DNA from: an uncultured Muribaculaceae bacterium
GTDB taxonomy: Bacteria > Bacteroidota > Bacteroidia > Bacteroidales > Muribaculaceae
Length of the DNA: 64,000 nucleotides
Assembly (NCBI GenBank): GCA_934636465.1
Contig: CAKUAR010000008.1
Span: forward strand, 28,930-92,929
Direction: 5' to 3'
The notes under the pieces: generated by a model
What the model was told of the DNA's origin: nothing
Database searches by the model: none
Seen by the model: only the letters and a program-made list of their open reading frames with translations
Shown: in pieces, positions 35,168 through 45,014 of the stretch
Layout of the letters: the number at the start of each line of letters is the position of its first letter
How positions within the stretch are numbered: position 1 is the stretch's first letter
Made by a program: the position numbers and the translations under genes

Positions 35168-37819
35168 ATGAAAATTCGACATTCACTCGCGCATCACGCG
35201 ACAAAGCTCCTCATGGCAGCTTTCGTTGCGCTATTATGTGCATTTCAGTCACATGCCTTGAGCATAAACACCATGCAGTGTGAATATCTCACCACACCGC
35301 TTTCTATCGACAGTCCCACGCCTCGCTTCACATGGAAGTATGAGGCCGGCAAAGCGTTCTCGCAAGCACGCTACCAGCTTTTCATCGCCACAAGTCCATC
35401 GCTTCTTGAGAAAGCCACCGCCAGTGCCGGAGGCTTCACCTGGACTTCGGGAGTGCGCAACTCAAGCCGCATGCTGGCAAAATACGACGGTCCGCAGCTC
35501 AAGCCTTTCACTCGCTACTACTGGAAGGTGGTGACGTGGGACAACACCGGCCGCCAAAAGGCTTCCTCTAAAGTGTCGTGGTTTGAGACAGCCATGATGA
35601 GCCAAAGCGACTGGCAAGCCCAGTGGATTTCTGACAGCCACGATAAAAACTATGAGCCGGCACCCATGCTGCGCAAGGCATTTGCCACCACTGGCAAGAA
35701 AATCGCCAAGGCTCGCCTCTACCTTAGTGCTGCCGCCTATGCCCATGTCGAAATCAACGGCGTGGAAGCCACAGGCACCATGCTCAACCCCGGCTACACC
35801 GCCTACGACAAGCGCAACCTCTATTCCGTGTCCGACGTCACACCGCTTCTTGCCAAAGGCAACAACGTGATTTCGGCAGTGCTCGGCAATGGCTTCTACA
35901 ACGCCATAGCGCCTGTGGCCACATGGAACTTTGAGAAAGCCCGTTGGCGCAACAGAGCTCGCATGATAGCCGAGCTCCACATCACCTATGCCGACGGCTC
36001 TGTGCAGCGCATTGTCACCGACGGCACTTGGAAAACCACAGCTTCAGGCCCATATCTAAGCAACAATATTTATTGCGGCGATTACTATGACTCAAATCTC
36101 GAAATTCCAGGCTGGAACAAACCTGGGTTCGACGACTCGTCGTGGAGCAACGCACTTGTTGTCAATGCTCCGTCACACAAGCTCGTGGCTCAAAACATGC
36201 CACCAATACGCATTAAGAAGCAAATGCCAGCCGTTAGCGTCAAAGCATTTGGCGACACCGCTTATGTGTTTGACTTCGGCGTCAACATCACCGGCTTGTG
36301 CACACTCCGCATCAAGGGCGAAAAAGGCACTAAGGTCACGCTGAAGCACGCTGAGCTTGTCAAGCCCGACGGTAACATAGAGATGCGCAACATCGACATC
36401 TATCACCACTACTTGCCCGACTTCGACTTCCAGACCGACACCTACATTCTCAACGGCAACGACGAGGTGTTCACGCCGCTGTTCTCATACCACGGTTTCC
36501 AATATGTGGAAGTTAAGGCCGACAAGCCAATCACTCTCACAAAAGAGAGCCTGACTGCCAATTTCTTCCACACCGACCTCGCTCCTGTGGGCGGCTACAC
36601 CTGTGCCAACGACATGCACAACAAGCTCGGCAAGGCCTGCATACAGTCATATCTGTGCAATGCCATGAGTATTCCCACCGACTGTCCTCAACGTGAGAAA
36701 AACGGCTGGGAAGCCGACGGCTTCATCAGCATGGAACTTGGATTGATGAACTTTGACGCCATCACATTCTATGAGAAATGGCTCAATGACTTTGCCGATG
36801 CCATCAACGAGCAAGGTCGCTTGCCAGGCATCATTCCCACCGACAGCTGGGGCTACGAAGACTGGATTGGCCCGGTGTGGGACGCAGCCGCATTCATAAT
36901 CCCCATGACGTTATATGACTATTATGGCGACACTCGCGGCATGGAAATCATGTGGCCTGTGTGCAAACGCTATCTCGAATATTTGAAGACGCGCGAAAAC
37001 GAGGACAAGACCGTAACCTACGGCATTGGCGACTGGGTGTATTACAACACACAGACCCCAACAGACTACACCTCGTCGTGCTACTACTGGCTCGACAATG
37101 AGTACATGGCCCGCTTCGCCCAAATCCTTGGCCACGACGGCAGCCAATATGCCGCCAAGGCCGATGAGTTGAAACGCCTCATCAACACCAAGTGGCTCGA
37201 CCGTAGCAAGGCTCTTTATGCCAACGGCTCTCAAGCCGCACAGTCAGTGGCCCTCTACCTCGGTCTTGTGCCACAAGAGCTCCAGCAGACTGTGGCCGAC
37301 AACCTAAGCAAAATGATAGCCGCCAACGGCAACTATCTCGACTGCGGCATGCTTGGCAGCAAAACCATATTGCGCGTGCTCTCAGCTTTCGGCCATGCCG
37401 ACCAAGCCTACGAAATCTCGTGCAAAGACGGCGAGCCGGCTTGGGGCAACTGGATTAAGCGCGGCTACACCTCGCTTCCTGAGCGCTGGGTGCTGCGTGA
37501 GGATTTCCGCGACTCGTCGCTCAACCATGTGTTCCTTGGCGACATCTACGCCTGGTTTGAAAATGCCATTGCCGGCATCAACTTCGACCCAAAGGCTCCC
37601 GGCTTCAAAAACATTCTCATCACCCCGCATTTCATGAAAGGTCTTGACCACGCAAGCGGCCACTACAATTCACAAGCCGGAATGGTCAAGTCGTCGTGGC
37701 AGCGTGTGGGCGACCAAGTGCGCCTCAACGTCACCGTGCCCACCAACTCCACCGCAACCGTCATAGCCGGCGGCAAGACAATGCACGTGGGCGCAGGCAA
37801 CCACACTTTCACATTTTGA
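35168..37819 (+). CDS. Alpha-L-rhamnosidase, glycoside hydrolase family 78
   Basis: 883 residues with a signal peptide ending near SHALS. N-terminal beta domains come first (about 30-480), including a carbohydrate-binding-like WQAQWISDSHD segment, followed by an (alpha/alpha)6 barrel. The catalytic region has DCPQREKNGWEAD (505-517), corresponding to the DCPQRxExxGW motif of GH78, then a LPGIIPTDSWGYEDWIGPVW substrate-site loop and a C-terminal beta domain. It releases terminal rhamnose from plant or bacterial glycans by inversion. It is 40 bases before a GH2 gene with no SusC/SusD pair nearby. Confidence 0.9.
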   Translation: MKIRHSLAHHATKLLMAAFVALLCAFQSHALSINTMQCEYLTTPLSIDSPTPRFTWKYEAGKAFSQARYQLFIATSPSLLEKATASAGGFTWTSGVRNSSRMLAKYDGPQLKPFTRYYWKVVTWDNTGRQKASSKVSWFETAMMSQSDWQAQWISDSHDKNYEPAPMLRKAFATTGKKIAKARLYLSAAAYAHVEINGVEATGTMLNPGYTAYDKRNLYSVSDVTPLLAKGNNVISAVLGNGFYNAIAPVATWNFEKARWRNRARMIAELHITYADGSVQRIVTDGTWKTTASGPYLSNNIYCGDYYDSNLEIPGWNKPGFDDSSWSNALVVNAPSHKLVAQNMPPIRIKKQMPAVSVKAFGDTAYVFDFGVNITGLCTLRIKGEKGTKVTLKHAELVKPDGNIEMRNIDIYHHYLPDFDFQTDTYILNGNDEVFTPLFSYHGFQYVEVKADKPITLTKESLTANFFHTDLAPVGGYTCANDMHNKLGKACIQSYLCNAMSIPTDCPQREKNGWEADGFISMELGLMNFDAITFYEKWLNDFADAINEQGRLPGIIPTDSWGYEDWIGPVWDAAAFIIPMTLYDYYGDTRGMEIMWPVCKRYLEYLKTRENEDKTVTYGIGDWVYYNTQTPTDYTSSCYYWLDNEYMARFAQILGHDGSQYAAKADELKRLINTKWLDRSKALYANGSQAAQSVALYLGLVPQELQQTVADNLSKMIAANGNYLDCGMLGSKTILRVLSAFGHADQAYEISCKDGEPAWGNWIKRGYTSLPERWVLREDFRDSSLNHVFLGDIYAWFENAIAGINFDPKAPGFKNILITPHFMKGLDHASGHYNSQAGMVKSSWQRVGDQVRLNVTVPTNSTATVIAGGKTMHVGAGNHTFTF

Positions 37820-37859
37820 ACTAACACACAAAAATTAAAATAAAAACAATCAACACACA

Positions 37860-40271
37860 ATGAAAAAGACAAAACTGATTATCTCAGCCTTGTTGTTTGC
37901 AGCCTTTGGCTTCCCGCACGCATGGGGAGCCGACGATGTGGCTGTGAACCTCAACGGCAGTGATTGGCAATTATCTTACTGGGAGCAGCCAGCAGAACCG
38001 GTCGCTTCTCCTGCCGACATGGGCACAGTGAACGTGAAAACCATACCTGCCACCGTGCCAGGCAATGTGGAAATCGACCTGCAGAAAGCCGGACTGATTA
38101 AAGACCCCATGGTGGGCAACGGAACCAACGAGCTGCGCAAGTGGGAAGGCAACCAGTGGTGCTACACCAAGTCGTTCTCCGCTCCTGCACTTGCCGACGG
38201 CCAGCGTTACCAGCTCTTCTTTGGGGGCATAGACTGCCTTGCCGACATCTGGCTCAACGGTGAGCACATAGGCAAAGCCGAAAATATGCTCATAGAGCAC
38301 ACTTTCGACGTTACGCGCATCATAAAGCAAAACGGCGAAAACAAACTCCAAGTAATTCTCCGCTCTACGGTCATGGAGGGTCAAAACCACCTGCTCGGCC
38401 AATACAGCATGGGCAATTTTGCCAGCGATGAGAGCGTGTGGACCCGCAAAGCCCCACACATGTATGGCTGGGACATCATGCCTCGCCTTGTGAGCGCCGG
38501 ACTGTGGAAAAACGTGGAGCTCCGCGTAATCAAGCCTACGCGTATCCGCAACGTCAACTACATTGTGACCAATGTTGACACCGCCGGACACCGCGCTTGG
38601 GTCAACGCCGACGTGCAACTGTCAATTCCATTCAAAAAATATGACAAAGCCACTCTCAAACTCACCCTCACACGCAAAGGCAAGGTGGCATACGACGCTG
38701 CTGTGAAAATCAGCTCGCCCACATTCCGCTTTGGCGTGTATCTTGAGAAAGCCGACCTCTGGTGGCCTAAAGGCTATGGCGAGCCAGCACTCTATGATGC
38801 CAAGTTGCAAATTCTCGACGAAGACGGCACCGTGCTGTCAACCGACAACCAGCGCATAGGTCTGCGCACCGTTCGCCTCAACATGGACTCTGTGAACGAC
38901 CTGCCACGCAAGCGCGGCGATTTCTCGTTCTACGTCAACGGTGAGCGCATCTTCATTCACGGAACCAACTGGGTGCCCGTTGACGGCTTGCACAGCCGCG
39001 ACAAGCAGCACTACCAGAAGATGATTGACATGGCAAACGACCTCAACTGCAACATGATTCGCTGCTGGGGCGGCAATGTGTATGAAGACGACAGCCTGTT
39101 TAACCTCTGCGATGAGAATGGTATTCTCATCTGGCAAGACTTTGCCATGGCATGCACATTCTATCCGCAACGCGCCGATTGGACAAAAGGTCTTGAAAAG
39201 GAAATTCAATCGGTGGTGGTGCGCTTGCGCAACCACCCGAGCCTTGCCCTCTGGGCAGGCAACAACGAGGACGACGGCGTGTTCTACCAGCTGCGCAACT
39301 TCGGCTGGGACCCGAACAAAGACGTCGTGTCGCGCAAACTCATTCCTCAAGTGCTCTATGAGTTCGACTACACTCGCCCCTACATTCCAAGTTCGCCTTA
39401 TTTCACCGAGGCTGTGATTCGCCGTGGTGCCAACGACGACGACCTGCCGGAGAACCACCTGTGGGGTCCGCGCGGCTACTACAAAGACCAATTCTACAAA
39501 AACCAAAAGTGCACATTCATCAGCGAGCAAGGCTATCATGGCTGTCCTAACGTGGAGAGCATAAAGAAGATGATGGACAAGGACTGCGTTTATCCCTGGA
39601 CCGACGGCATCAACTGGAACGACCAATGGGTAACCAAGTCGGTGCGCCGCTATGAGTCGTGGGGCAAGACCTACGACCGCAACAACCTGATGATTAACCA
39701 GGTGAAATTCCTGTTTGGTGAAGTTCCCACTAAGCTTGAGGACTTTGCATTTGCATCACAGTCAGTGCAGGCCGAAGCAATGAAATATTTCTTGGAGATG
39801 TTCCGCGGCCAGAAATGGGACCGCACCGGCATGCTCTGGTGGAACTTGCGCGACGGCTGGCCAGTGATTAGCGATGCCGTGGTTGACTACTACTACTCAA
39901 AGAAAATGGCATACTACTTCTTGCGCAATGCCGAAACCGACGTGTGCGTGTTTATCAACGACAACGACGACGGCAAGGGACACCCGCTCATGGTGACCAA
40001 CGACACTCGCAATGCCCACAAGGGACATGTGACTGTGACCGACGTTATGACTGGCCGCGAGGTATATAAGGGTGACTTCAGCGTTGACAAAAACGGCATC
40101 ACACGCATAGCCACACTGCCGGAGTTCAATGGTCAGGGCATTGTGCTCATCACCTACACCGTGGACGGCGGCAAGGCTATGGGCAACCATTATCTCTACG
40201 GCAAAGCTCCTTACAAACTTGCCGACTACAAGAAATGGCTTAAAAAGACCAAATTGTTCGATGTGAAATAA
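37860..40271 (+). CDS. Glycoside hydrolase family 2, beta-mannosidase-like
   Basis: 803 residues with a signal peptide (MKKTKLIISALLFAAFGF...). Jelly-roll and immunoglobulin-like domains precede a TIM barrel. The acid-base Glu470 is in WAGNNEDD, and the probable nucleophile Glu556 is in FISEQGYHG. The WGGNVYEDD and WQDFAMACTFYP segments are those of GH2 beta-mannosidases rather than beta-galactosidases. It shares the GH78 promoter and is followed by a strong terminator at 40294-40350. Together the two enzymes could trim a glycan with rhamnose and beta-mannose. Confidence 0.88.
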   Translation: MKKTKLIISALLFAAFGFPHAWGADDVAVNLNGSDWQLSYWEQPAEPVASPADMGTVNVKTIPATVPGNVEIDLQKAGLIKDPMVGNGTNELRKWEGNQWCYTKSFSAPALADGQRYQLFFGGIDCLADIWLNGEHIGKAENMLIEHTFDVTRIIKQNGENKLQVILRSTVMEGQNHLLGQYSMGNFASDESVWTRKAPHMYGWDIMPRLVSAGLWKNVELRVIKPTRIRNVNYIVTNVDTAGHRAWVNADVQLSIPFKKYDKATLKLTLTRKGKVAYDAAVKISSPTFRFGVYLEKADLWWPKGYGEPALYDAKLQILDEDGTVLSTDNQRIGLRTVRLNMDSVNDLPRKRGDFSFYVNGERIFIHGTNWVPVDGLHSRDKQHYQKMIDMANDLNCNMIRCWGGNVYEDDSLFNLCDENGILIWQDFAMACTFYPQRADWTKGLEKEIQSVVVRLRNHPSLALWAGNNEDDGVFYQLRNFGWDPNKDVVSRKLIPQVLYEFDYTRPYIPSSPYFTEAVIRRGANDDDLPENHLWGPRGYYKDQFYKNQKCTFISEQGYHGCPNVESIKKMMDKDCVYPWTDGINWNDQWVTKSVRRYESWGKTYDRNNLMINQVKFLFGEVPTKLEDFAFASQSVQAEAMKYFLEMFRGQKWDRTGMLWWNLRDGWPVISDAVVDYYYSKKMAYYFLRNAETDVCVFINDNDDGKGHPLMVTNDTRNAHKGHVTVTDVMTGREVYKGDFSVDKNGITRIATLPEFNGQGIVLITYTVDGGKAMGNHYLYGKAPYKLADYKKWLKKTKLFDVK

Positions 40272-40293
40272 CACATCACGCAATAACCACCAC

Positions 40294-40350
40294 ACAGGGT
40301 TGGGCTTCACGCTTCTCATTGCGAGGCAAAGTCCAACCCTGTTTTATTTT
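40294..40350 (+). terminator. Rho-independent terminator after the GH2 gene
   Basis: Stem ACAGGGTTGG (40294-40303) with CCAACCCTGT (40333-40342), loop of about 29 bases, followed by TTTATTTTTT. Confidence 0.8.
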
Positions 40351-40381
40351 TTGCTAATGCAAACTTAAAATGATAACTTTG
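40350..40381 (+). promoter_or_regulatory. Promoter of the acyltransferase-flippase operon
   Basis: TTTG (40350-40353), 20 bases, TAACTTTG (40374-40381). The predicted start near 40385 is about five bases before the ATG at 40390, so the message is almost leaderless. Confidence 0.75.
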
Positions 40382-40389
40382 CCGTCAGT

Positions 40390-41331
40390 ATGGTTGAAAT
40401 AACTCTATATCGCAAAGAAGCACGGCAAGACTGGGATTCGTTTGTCAGCCAGTCGAAAAACGGCACATTTCTGCACTTGCGCGGCTACATGGACTATCAC
40501 AGCGACCGCTTTGCCGACTATTCTCTCATGGCATGGCAAAACGGCAAAATCATTGCGCTGCTGCCGGCGTCACGCCAAGGCAGTGTGGTGTCGTCGCACG
40601 CCGGGCTCACCTATGGCGCTTGGCTCATGCCGCTCAAGCACTTTGATGCCACATTAATGCTTCAAGTGATGGACGCAGCCCTGTCGTTTCTGCGCCGAAA
40701 CGGCGTGCACACGCTCATCTACAAGGCTGTGCCGCACATCTATCACACCTATCCTGCCGAAGAAGACCTCTATGCACTGTTTCGTCACAACGCCACAGTG
40801 GAGGCCGCAGGCATTTCAACCACCATTCAGCTAAGCAATCCATTGCCATTTGACCGCGGCAACAAAAACAGCGTCAACATTGCCGTGCGCGAGGGCGTGA
40901 GCGTTGGGCCAAGCTCCGACATTGAGGGCTATTGGCACATTCTCGACGACGTGCTTCAAAGCCGCTATGGCACCCACCCCGTGCACAGCATCGAGGAGCT
41001 AAAACTGCTGCAATCACGCTTCCCCGACAACATAAAGCTCTACACTGCCACACACAATGGCAGCATGGTGGCAGGTGTGCTTATGTACTACACCGCCACA
41101 GTGGCTCATAGCCAGTATATAGCCGCCTCTCCGCAAGGGCGGCAAGTCAAGGCCCTGCCGTTGCTTTTTCAGCACCTCATAGCCACTGCCAAAGCTGACG
41201 GATTTAAGTATTTCGACTTCGGCATAAGCACTGAAAAAGGCGGCACTTATCTCAACGAGGGGCTTCTGCAGCAAAAATCACGACTTGGCGGCAGAGGCGT
41301 GATTTACCCGATATTCAAAATCGAATTCTGA
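40390..41331 (+). CDS. GNAT/FemAB-like acyltransferase
   Basis: 313 residues with two GNAT-like halves. Visible features are NGTFLHLRGYMDYHSDRF near the start, then SHAGLTYGAWLMP, the NIAVREGVSVGPSSD joint and a C-terminal FKYFDFGISTEKGGTYLNEG motif that is typical of FemAB-related enzymes in polysaccharide loci. Such proteins transfer acyl or aminoacyl groups to sugars or peptides. The acceptor is unknown. It starts a two-gene operon with a flippase 17 bases downstream, suggesting it modifies a lipid-linked sugar chain that is then exported. Confidence 0.7.
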   Translation: MVEITLYRKEARQDWDSFVSQSKNGTFLHLRGYMDYHSDRFADYSLMAWQNGKIIALLPASRQGSVVSSHAGLTYGAWLMPLKHFDATLMLQVMDAALSFLRRNGVHTLIYKAVPHIYHTYPAEEDLYALFRHNATVEAAGISTTIQLSNPLPFDRGNKNSVNIAVREGVSVGPSSDIEGYWHILDDVLQSRYGTHPVHSIEELKLLQSRFPDNIKLYTATHNGSMVAGVLMYYTATVAHSQYIAASPQGRQVKALPLLFQHLIATAKADGFKYFDFGISTEKGGTYLNEGLLQQKSRLGGRGVIYPIFKIEF

Positions 41332-41348
41332 CACACCCAGCGAACATC

Positions 41349-42812
41349 ATGTCAAGCGACAATTCACACAGCATTTCGCGCATGGCCATGAAAGCCATGG
41401 GGCTTTTTGGCGGCGTGCAGATTGTGGGCATTTTGTGCTCCATATTGCGCACCAAGCTTGTGGCAGTGTGGATTGGACCTACAGGTGTGGGGCTTTTCGG
41501 AATCTTCAACCGCGCGCTCGAAATGCTCAACGTGGGCACAAACCTCAGCATAAGGCAAAGCAGCGTGCGCGACATTTCGCAAGCGGCCGCCTCATGTGAA
41601 AATGGCAATAACGGTGGCGACCAGCCGTCGGCGCTCGCATCAATAATAGCAGCCGTGCGCCACTGGTCGCTATGGCTCGGCATGGCAGGAGCGTTAATCA
41701 CACTCGCCCTCGCCCCCACCCTCAGCAAGCTGTCGTTTGGCGATTACAGCCACATTTGGGGATTTGTGCAGCTGTCGGCTGCTGTGTTTCTTATGGCTGT
41801 CACAAATGGCGAGTATGCCGTGTTTCAAGGCACTGCACGCTTGCGCCGGCTAGCCAGTGTCACCATGTGGGGCTCGCTGTGCGGCTTAGTGGTGTCAATT
41901 CCGCTGTTTTACTTTCTGCGTGAACGCAGCATTTTACCATCAATCATAGCCTATGCAGCCGCTTGTGCCATTTGGGCAGTGGTGCTTCGCAACCGCGACT
42001 TCTCAGCCACCAAGCAGCCGGCAAAGCAGTCATGGGCTCTCGGCAAAGGCTTTGTGAAGCTCGGCGTGTTTATGACGCTTGGCAACTTCGTTTCCATTTT
42101 GGGCGGCTACATCTTCATAGCATGGCTCAACAACCACAGCGGCACGGCCGAAGTGGGTTACTATCAGGCTGGCTACACCCTCATCAACAAATACACTGGG
42201 CTCATTCTCACAGCCCTCGGCATGGAGTATTACCCGCGTCTTGCCAAGGTGGCTGACGACCGCGCCAAGCTCGGCTTGTTTGTGTCGCAGGAGATTAACC
42301 TCACCATGACCATTATGGCAGCATTTGTAACGATGTTCATCTTGTTTTGCCCACAAATCATCACGCTGCTCTACAGCTCCGAGTTCAATGGGATAACGAC
42401 ATTCGTGTCGCTTGGCATGATTGGCATGGTGTATCGCACACTGTCGTGGTGCATAGCTTTTGTGATTCTTGCCAAAGGCTCCGGCAAAACCTATTTCATC
42501 ACCGAGCTAATCAGTGCCATAGTGGAGCTTTCACTCAACATATTTGCCTATTTGCAGTGGGGGATAGCAGGACTTGGCGTGGCGTTTATTGCGTCATACG
42601 TCATCTACACCGCCATAGTTGCATGGGTGTGTCTCCGCCAGTATTCACTGCCAATGCTAATAAGCTGCATTGCAAATGTGGTGTGGGCCACCGCAGCCGG
42701 AGTCTTAATCTTCACCGCAATACATTTCGGCATGTGGAAATCAGCTGCCTTTGCCACGGCTGCCACCTGCCTGTTCACATTGCGCCAAACCTACCTTTTC
42801 TGGAAGAAATAA
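41349..42812 (+). CDS. Wzx-type polysaccharide flippase (MOP superfamily)
   Basis: 487 residues with about 12-14 membrane helices. The start AMKAMGLFGGVQIVGILCSI, with LRTKLVAVWIGPTGVGLFGI, is characteristic of O-antigen or enterobacterial-common-antigen translocases. They flip undecaprenyl-linked oligosaccharides to the periplasm. No polymerase or initiating transferase is in this window; the two glycosyltransferases are about 24 kb away. It is followed by the 33-bp repeats and the ATPase remnant. Confidence 0.85.
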   Translation: MSSDNSHSISRMAMKAMGLFGGVQIVGILCSILRTKLVAVWIGPTGVGLFGIFNRALEMLNVGTNLSIRQSSVRDISQAAASCENGNNGGDQPSALASIIAAVRHWSLWLGMAGALITLALAPTLSKLSFGDYSHIWGFVQLSAAVFLMAVTNGEYAVFQGTARLRRLASVTMWGSLCGLVVSIPLFYFLRERSILPSIIAYAAACAIWAVVLRNRDFSATKQPAKQSWALGKGFVKLGVFMTLGNFVSILGGYIFIAWLNNHSGTAEVGYYQAGYTLINKYTGLILTALGMEYYPRLAKVADDRAKLGLFVSQEINLTMTIMAAFVTMFILFCPQIITLLYSSEFNGITTFVSLGMIGMVYRTLSWCIAFVILAKGSGKTYFITELISAIVELSLNIFAYLQWGIAGLGVAFIASYVIYTAIVAWVCLRQYSLPMLISCIANVVWATAAGVLIFTAIHFGMWKSAAFATAATCLFTLRQTYLFWKK

Positions 42813-42854
42813 TCCCCCACTCCGCAACCGTCCCCTCCACCAGTCAGCCCCATA

Positions 42855-42945
42855 AATCGGAAAAGTGTATTTTTTACCCACTATTTTCATAGGAAAAGTG
42901 TATTTTAAAGCACCCAAATCCATAGAAAAAGTGTACAAAAAACAT
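42855..42945. repeat. Three tandem copies of a decayed 33-bp repeat
   Basis: GGAAAAGTGTA at 42859, GGAAAAGTGTA at 42892 and GAAAAAGTGTA at 42925 (first base of each) give exactly 33-base spacing; CATAG precedes the second and third copies. Similarity fades in the third. 33 bases equal 11 codons: the minus strand reads YTFSMDLGA, KYTFPMKIVGK and KYTFPIYGA. It abuts the ATPase remnant. Confidence 0.7.
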
Positions 42946-42947
42946 AG

Positions 42948-43670
42948 TCGCAATTCGCAATATTGCAAAATGAGATTCATCACTTATATGGCGTAAATGC
43001 TGCAAGATATGAAGGCTTACACAACCGCATCAAGATACAGCGCATCTACGAAATGATTCCATCTAATTTGGAAAACAAGAAAAAACGCATTGTGGCAAAA
43101 GGCATTGAGAACAAAACCGGCAAACGCATGAGCGATTATGCCGAGGAATTTGATTATCTGGTGTCATCTGGCATTGCGCTTGAGGTAAAAGCAATCAGCA
43201 AGCCAAGCTTTCCACTGATTGAAAACAGCGGAAAAAACCTGCTAAAGCTTTATATCAATGATGTGGGTCTGCTGACAAGCATATTCTATGGCACAAACAT
43301 CAAGACCGTGATGACTGATGTGGCGAGCATAAATCTCGGCTCTGTGTATGAAACAGTTGTTGCCCAAGAGCTGAAAGCCCATGGCTTCAACTTGTATTAT
43401 TATGACAATAAGAAATCAGGTGAAGTCGACTACCTGATTGATGACATGGACAACCTGTCGGTTCTCCCTATCGAAATCAAATCCGGCAAAAACTATCAAG
43501 TGCATAGCGCATTAGACAGGTTTGTGCAAGCAAAAGAATACAACATACGTCAGGCATTTGTTCTGTCAAATGCCCGAGAGGTTGAGACAAAAGACGGCAT
43601 TACCTATCTGCCAATTTACTACATAGCTTGCATCGCGCCAAGCAATGTCAACGAAGAATTATTGCTATGA
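42948..43670 (+). pseudogene. 5'-truncated ATPase remnant with DUF4143-type C-terminal domain
   Basis: The open frame follows an in-frame TAG at 42945 and has only a TTG as first start candidate (42963). About 235 residues match the C-terminal half of AAA ATPases: IYEMIPSNLENKKKRIVAKG, YAEEFDYLVSSGIALEVKAI, KLYINDVGLLTSIFYG, LGSVYETVVAQELKAHG and a nuclease-like GEVDYLIDD with IEIKSGK. The N-terminal AAA domain with Walker A and B, about 190 residues, is absent. The join falls at the end of the 33-bp repeats. It is best read as a pseudogene, although the remaining frame is intact. Confidence 0.75.
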
Positions 43671-43798
43671 CTCTTCATAAGAAACACGTCAGCTTCACTA
43701 TACTTTTTGTGAACTTTAGCTACTATATTGTATTGCTTTTGACAAACATTAAAAATTGGCTTTTGAATCATTAATTTTTTAATTCAGAAAATTATCAC

Positions 43799-43806
43799 TA
43801 CCTTTG
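43799..43806 (+). promoter_or_regulatory. -7 box for greA
   Basis: TACCTTTG, exact. No TTTG at the -33 position. The leader of about 88 bases contains two similar GGGATYTC-like words with no obvious hairpin. Confidence 0.5.
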
Positions 43807-43897
43807 CATCAACAAATTAAAATTAGATAACAACAAGGGGATCTCAGAAGAAAAATGGGATTCTTTTATTTTTTACATTGACTAAAATTTTTCTACC

Positions 43898-44368
43898 ATG
43901 GCTATAAGCTATATGACTAAAGAGGGTTACGACAAGAAAATGAAGGAACTTGCCTATCTCGAAAACGTGGAGCGCCCTGAAGTAGTGAAAGCTATTGTCG
44001 AAGCTCGTGAGAAAGGTGACCTTTCAGAAAATGCCGAATACGATGCCGCAAAAGAACGTCAAGGCATGCTTGAGGCCAAGATTTCAGAACTGAAAAATCT
44101 TGTAGCCACAGCACGCATCATCGACGAAAGCAAAATCAGCACCGACGAAGTGCAACTCATGAACAAGGTTACACTCAAAAACCTCAACAACAAGGCCAAA
44201 ATGACCTACACCGTAGTCAGCGAAACCGAAGCTAACTTGCGTGAAGGCAAAATCTCTATCACCACCCCCATTGCAAAGGCTCTTCTGGGTCACAAAGTGG
44301 GCGATGTGGTTGAAGTAAAGGTGCCTGCTGGTGTTATGAAATTTGAAATTCTTGAAATAGGCGTTTAA
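43898..44368 (+). CDS. greA: Transcription elongation factor GreA
   Basis: 156 residues, the standard length. GreA enters the secondary channel of RNA polymerase and stimulates cleavage of backtracked RNA. The N-terminal coiled coil contains MTKEGYDKKMKELAYLENVE and AREKGDLSENAEYDAAKERQ, whose acidic tip carries the catalytic Asp and Glu. The C-terminal FKBP-like domain includes ISITTPIAKALLGHKVGDVV and VPAGVMKFEILEIG. It is followed 10 bases later by the HIT gene, so the two probably share a message. Confidence 0.97.
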   Translation: MAISYMTKEGYDKKMKELAYLENVERPEVVKAIVEAREKGDLSENAEYDAAKERQGMLEAKISELKNLVATARIIDESKISTDEVQLMNKVTLKNLNNKAKMTYTVVSETEANLREGKISITTPIAKALLGHKVGDVVEVKVPAGVMKFEILEIGV

Positions 44369-44378
44369 ACATACAACT

Positions 44379-44789
44379 ATGGCTTCAATTTTTTCAAAAA
44401 TAGCTGCTGGTGAGATTCCCAGCTACAAGATTGCCGAGGACGAGAATTTCTACGCTTTCCTCGACATCAACCCTGTTGCCAAAGGTCACACTCTTGTGAT
44501 TCCACGTCACGAGGTTGACTATATCTTCGACCTCAGCGCCGAAGAATATACCGCTTTCTGGAATTTTGCCCACAAAGTTGCCACAGCCATGAAGGCTGTT
44601 ATGCCCTGCAAACGCATTGGCGTGGCTGTGATGGGTCTTGAAGTGCCGCACGCACACATTCACCTGATTCCTATCAACAAGGAGAGCGACATGAATTTCT
44701 TTGCCGGCAAACTCACGCTCGACGACAGCGAGATGGCCGAAATCGCAAAGAAAATCAATGATGAGTTTTGCAAAGAAAATGGCAAATGA
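44379..44789 (+). CDS. HIT-family nucleotide hydrolase
   Basis: 136 residues. HIT proteins hydrolyse nucleotide phosphoramidates or dinucleoside polyphosphates. IFSKIAAGEIPSYKIAEDE at the start and the histidine triad HAHIHLIP (about residues 89-96) are visible, with the last two triad residues as His-Leu-Ile-Pro. Full length for the HinT branch. It follows greA by 10 bases; a bidirectional-looking hairpin terminator lies at 44861-44905. The natural substrate is uncertain. Confidence 0.95.
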   Translation: MASIFSKIAAGEIPSYKIAEDENFYAFLDINPVAKGHTLVIPRHEVDYIFDLSAEEYTAFWNFAHKVATAMKAVMPCKRIGVAVMGLEVPHAHIHLIPINKESDMNFFAGKLTLDDSEMAEIAKKINDEFCKENGK

Positions 44790-44860
44790 TTTTTTGCCCT
44801 AAGCAGCAATAATCGCGAACCTTTTAATTTTTATTCCATTATCATAAAATTTTTTGCTTG

Positions 44861-44905
44861 AAATAGGATTTGTCACCATTATTGACAAATCCTATTTTCT
44901 TTTTA
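44861..44905 (+). terminator. Rho-independent terminator after greA-HIT
   Basis: Perfect stem AAATAGGATTTGTCA (44861-44875) with TGACAAATCCTATTT (44883-44897), then TCTTTTT. Confidence 0.88.
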
Positions 44906-45014
44906 TTGCCATAGCTCCTCTTGCCACTGCCACAGCTATGCGCCAGCCCAAAAATTATTCTTATCTTTACGCCACACAACAAAACGACCATAAGTTTTTC
45001 TTTACATTACTGCT

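Noticed and set aside
42855..42945. 33-bp periodic repeats as a CRISPR array
   Set aside because: Repeat cores are only about 11-15 bases and decayed, spacers are short and similar, and no cas genes are present.
43806..43897. Riboswitch in the greA leader
   Set aside because: Two similar short words are present but no convincing helix.
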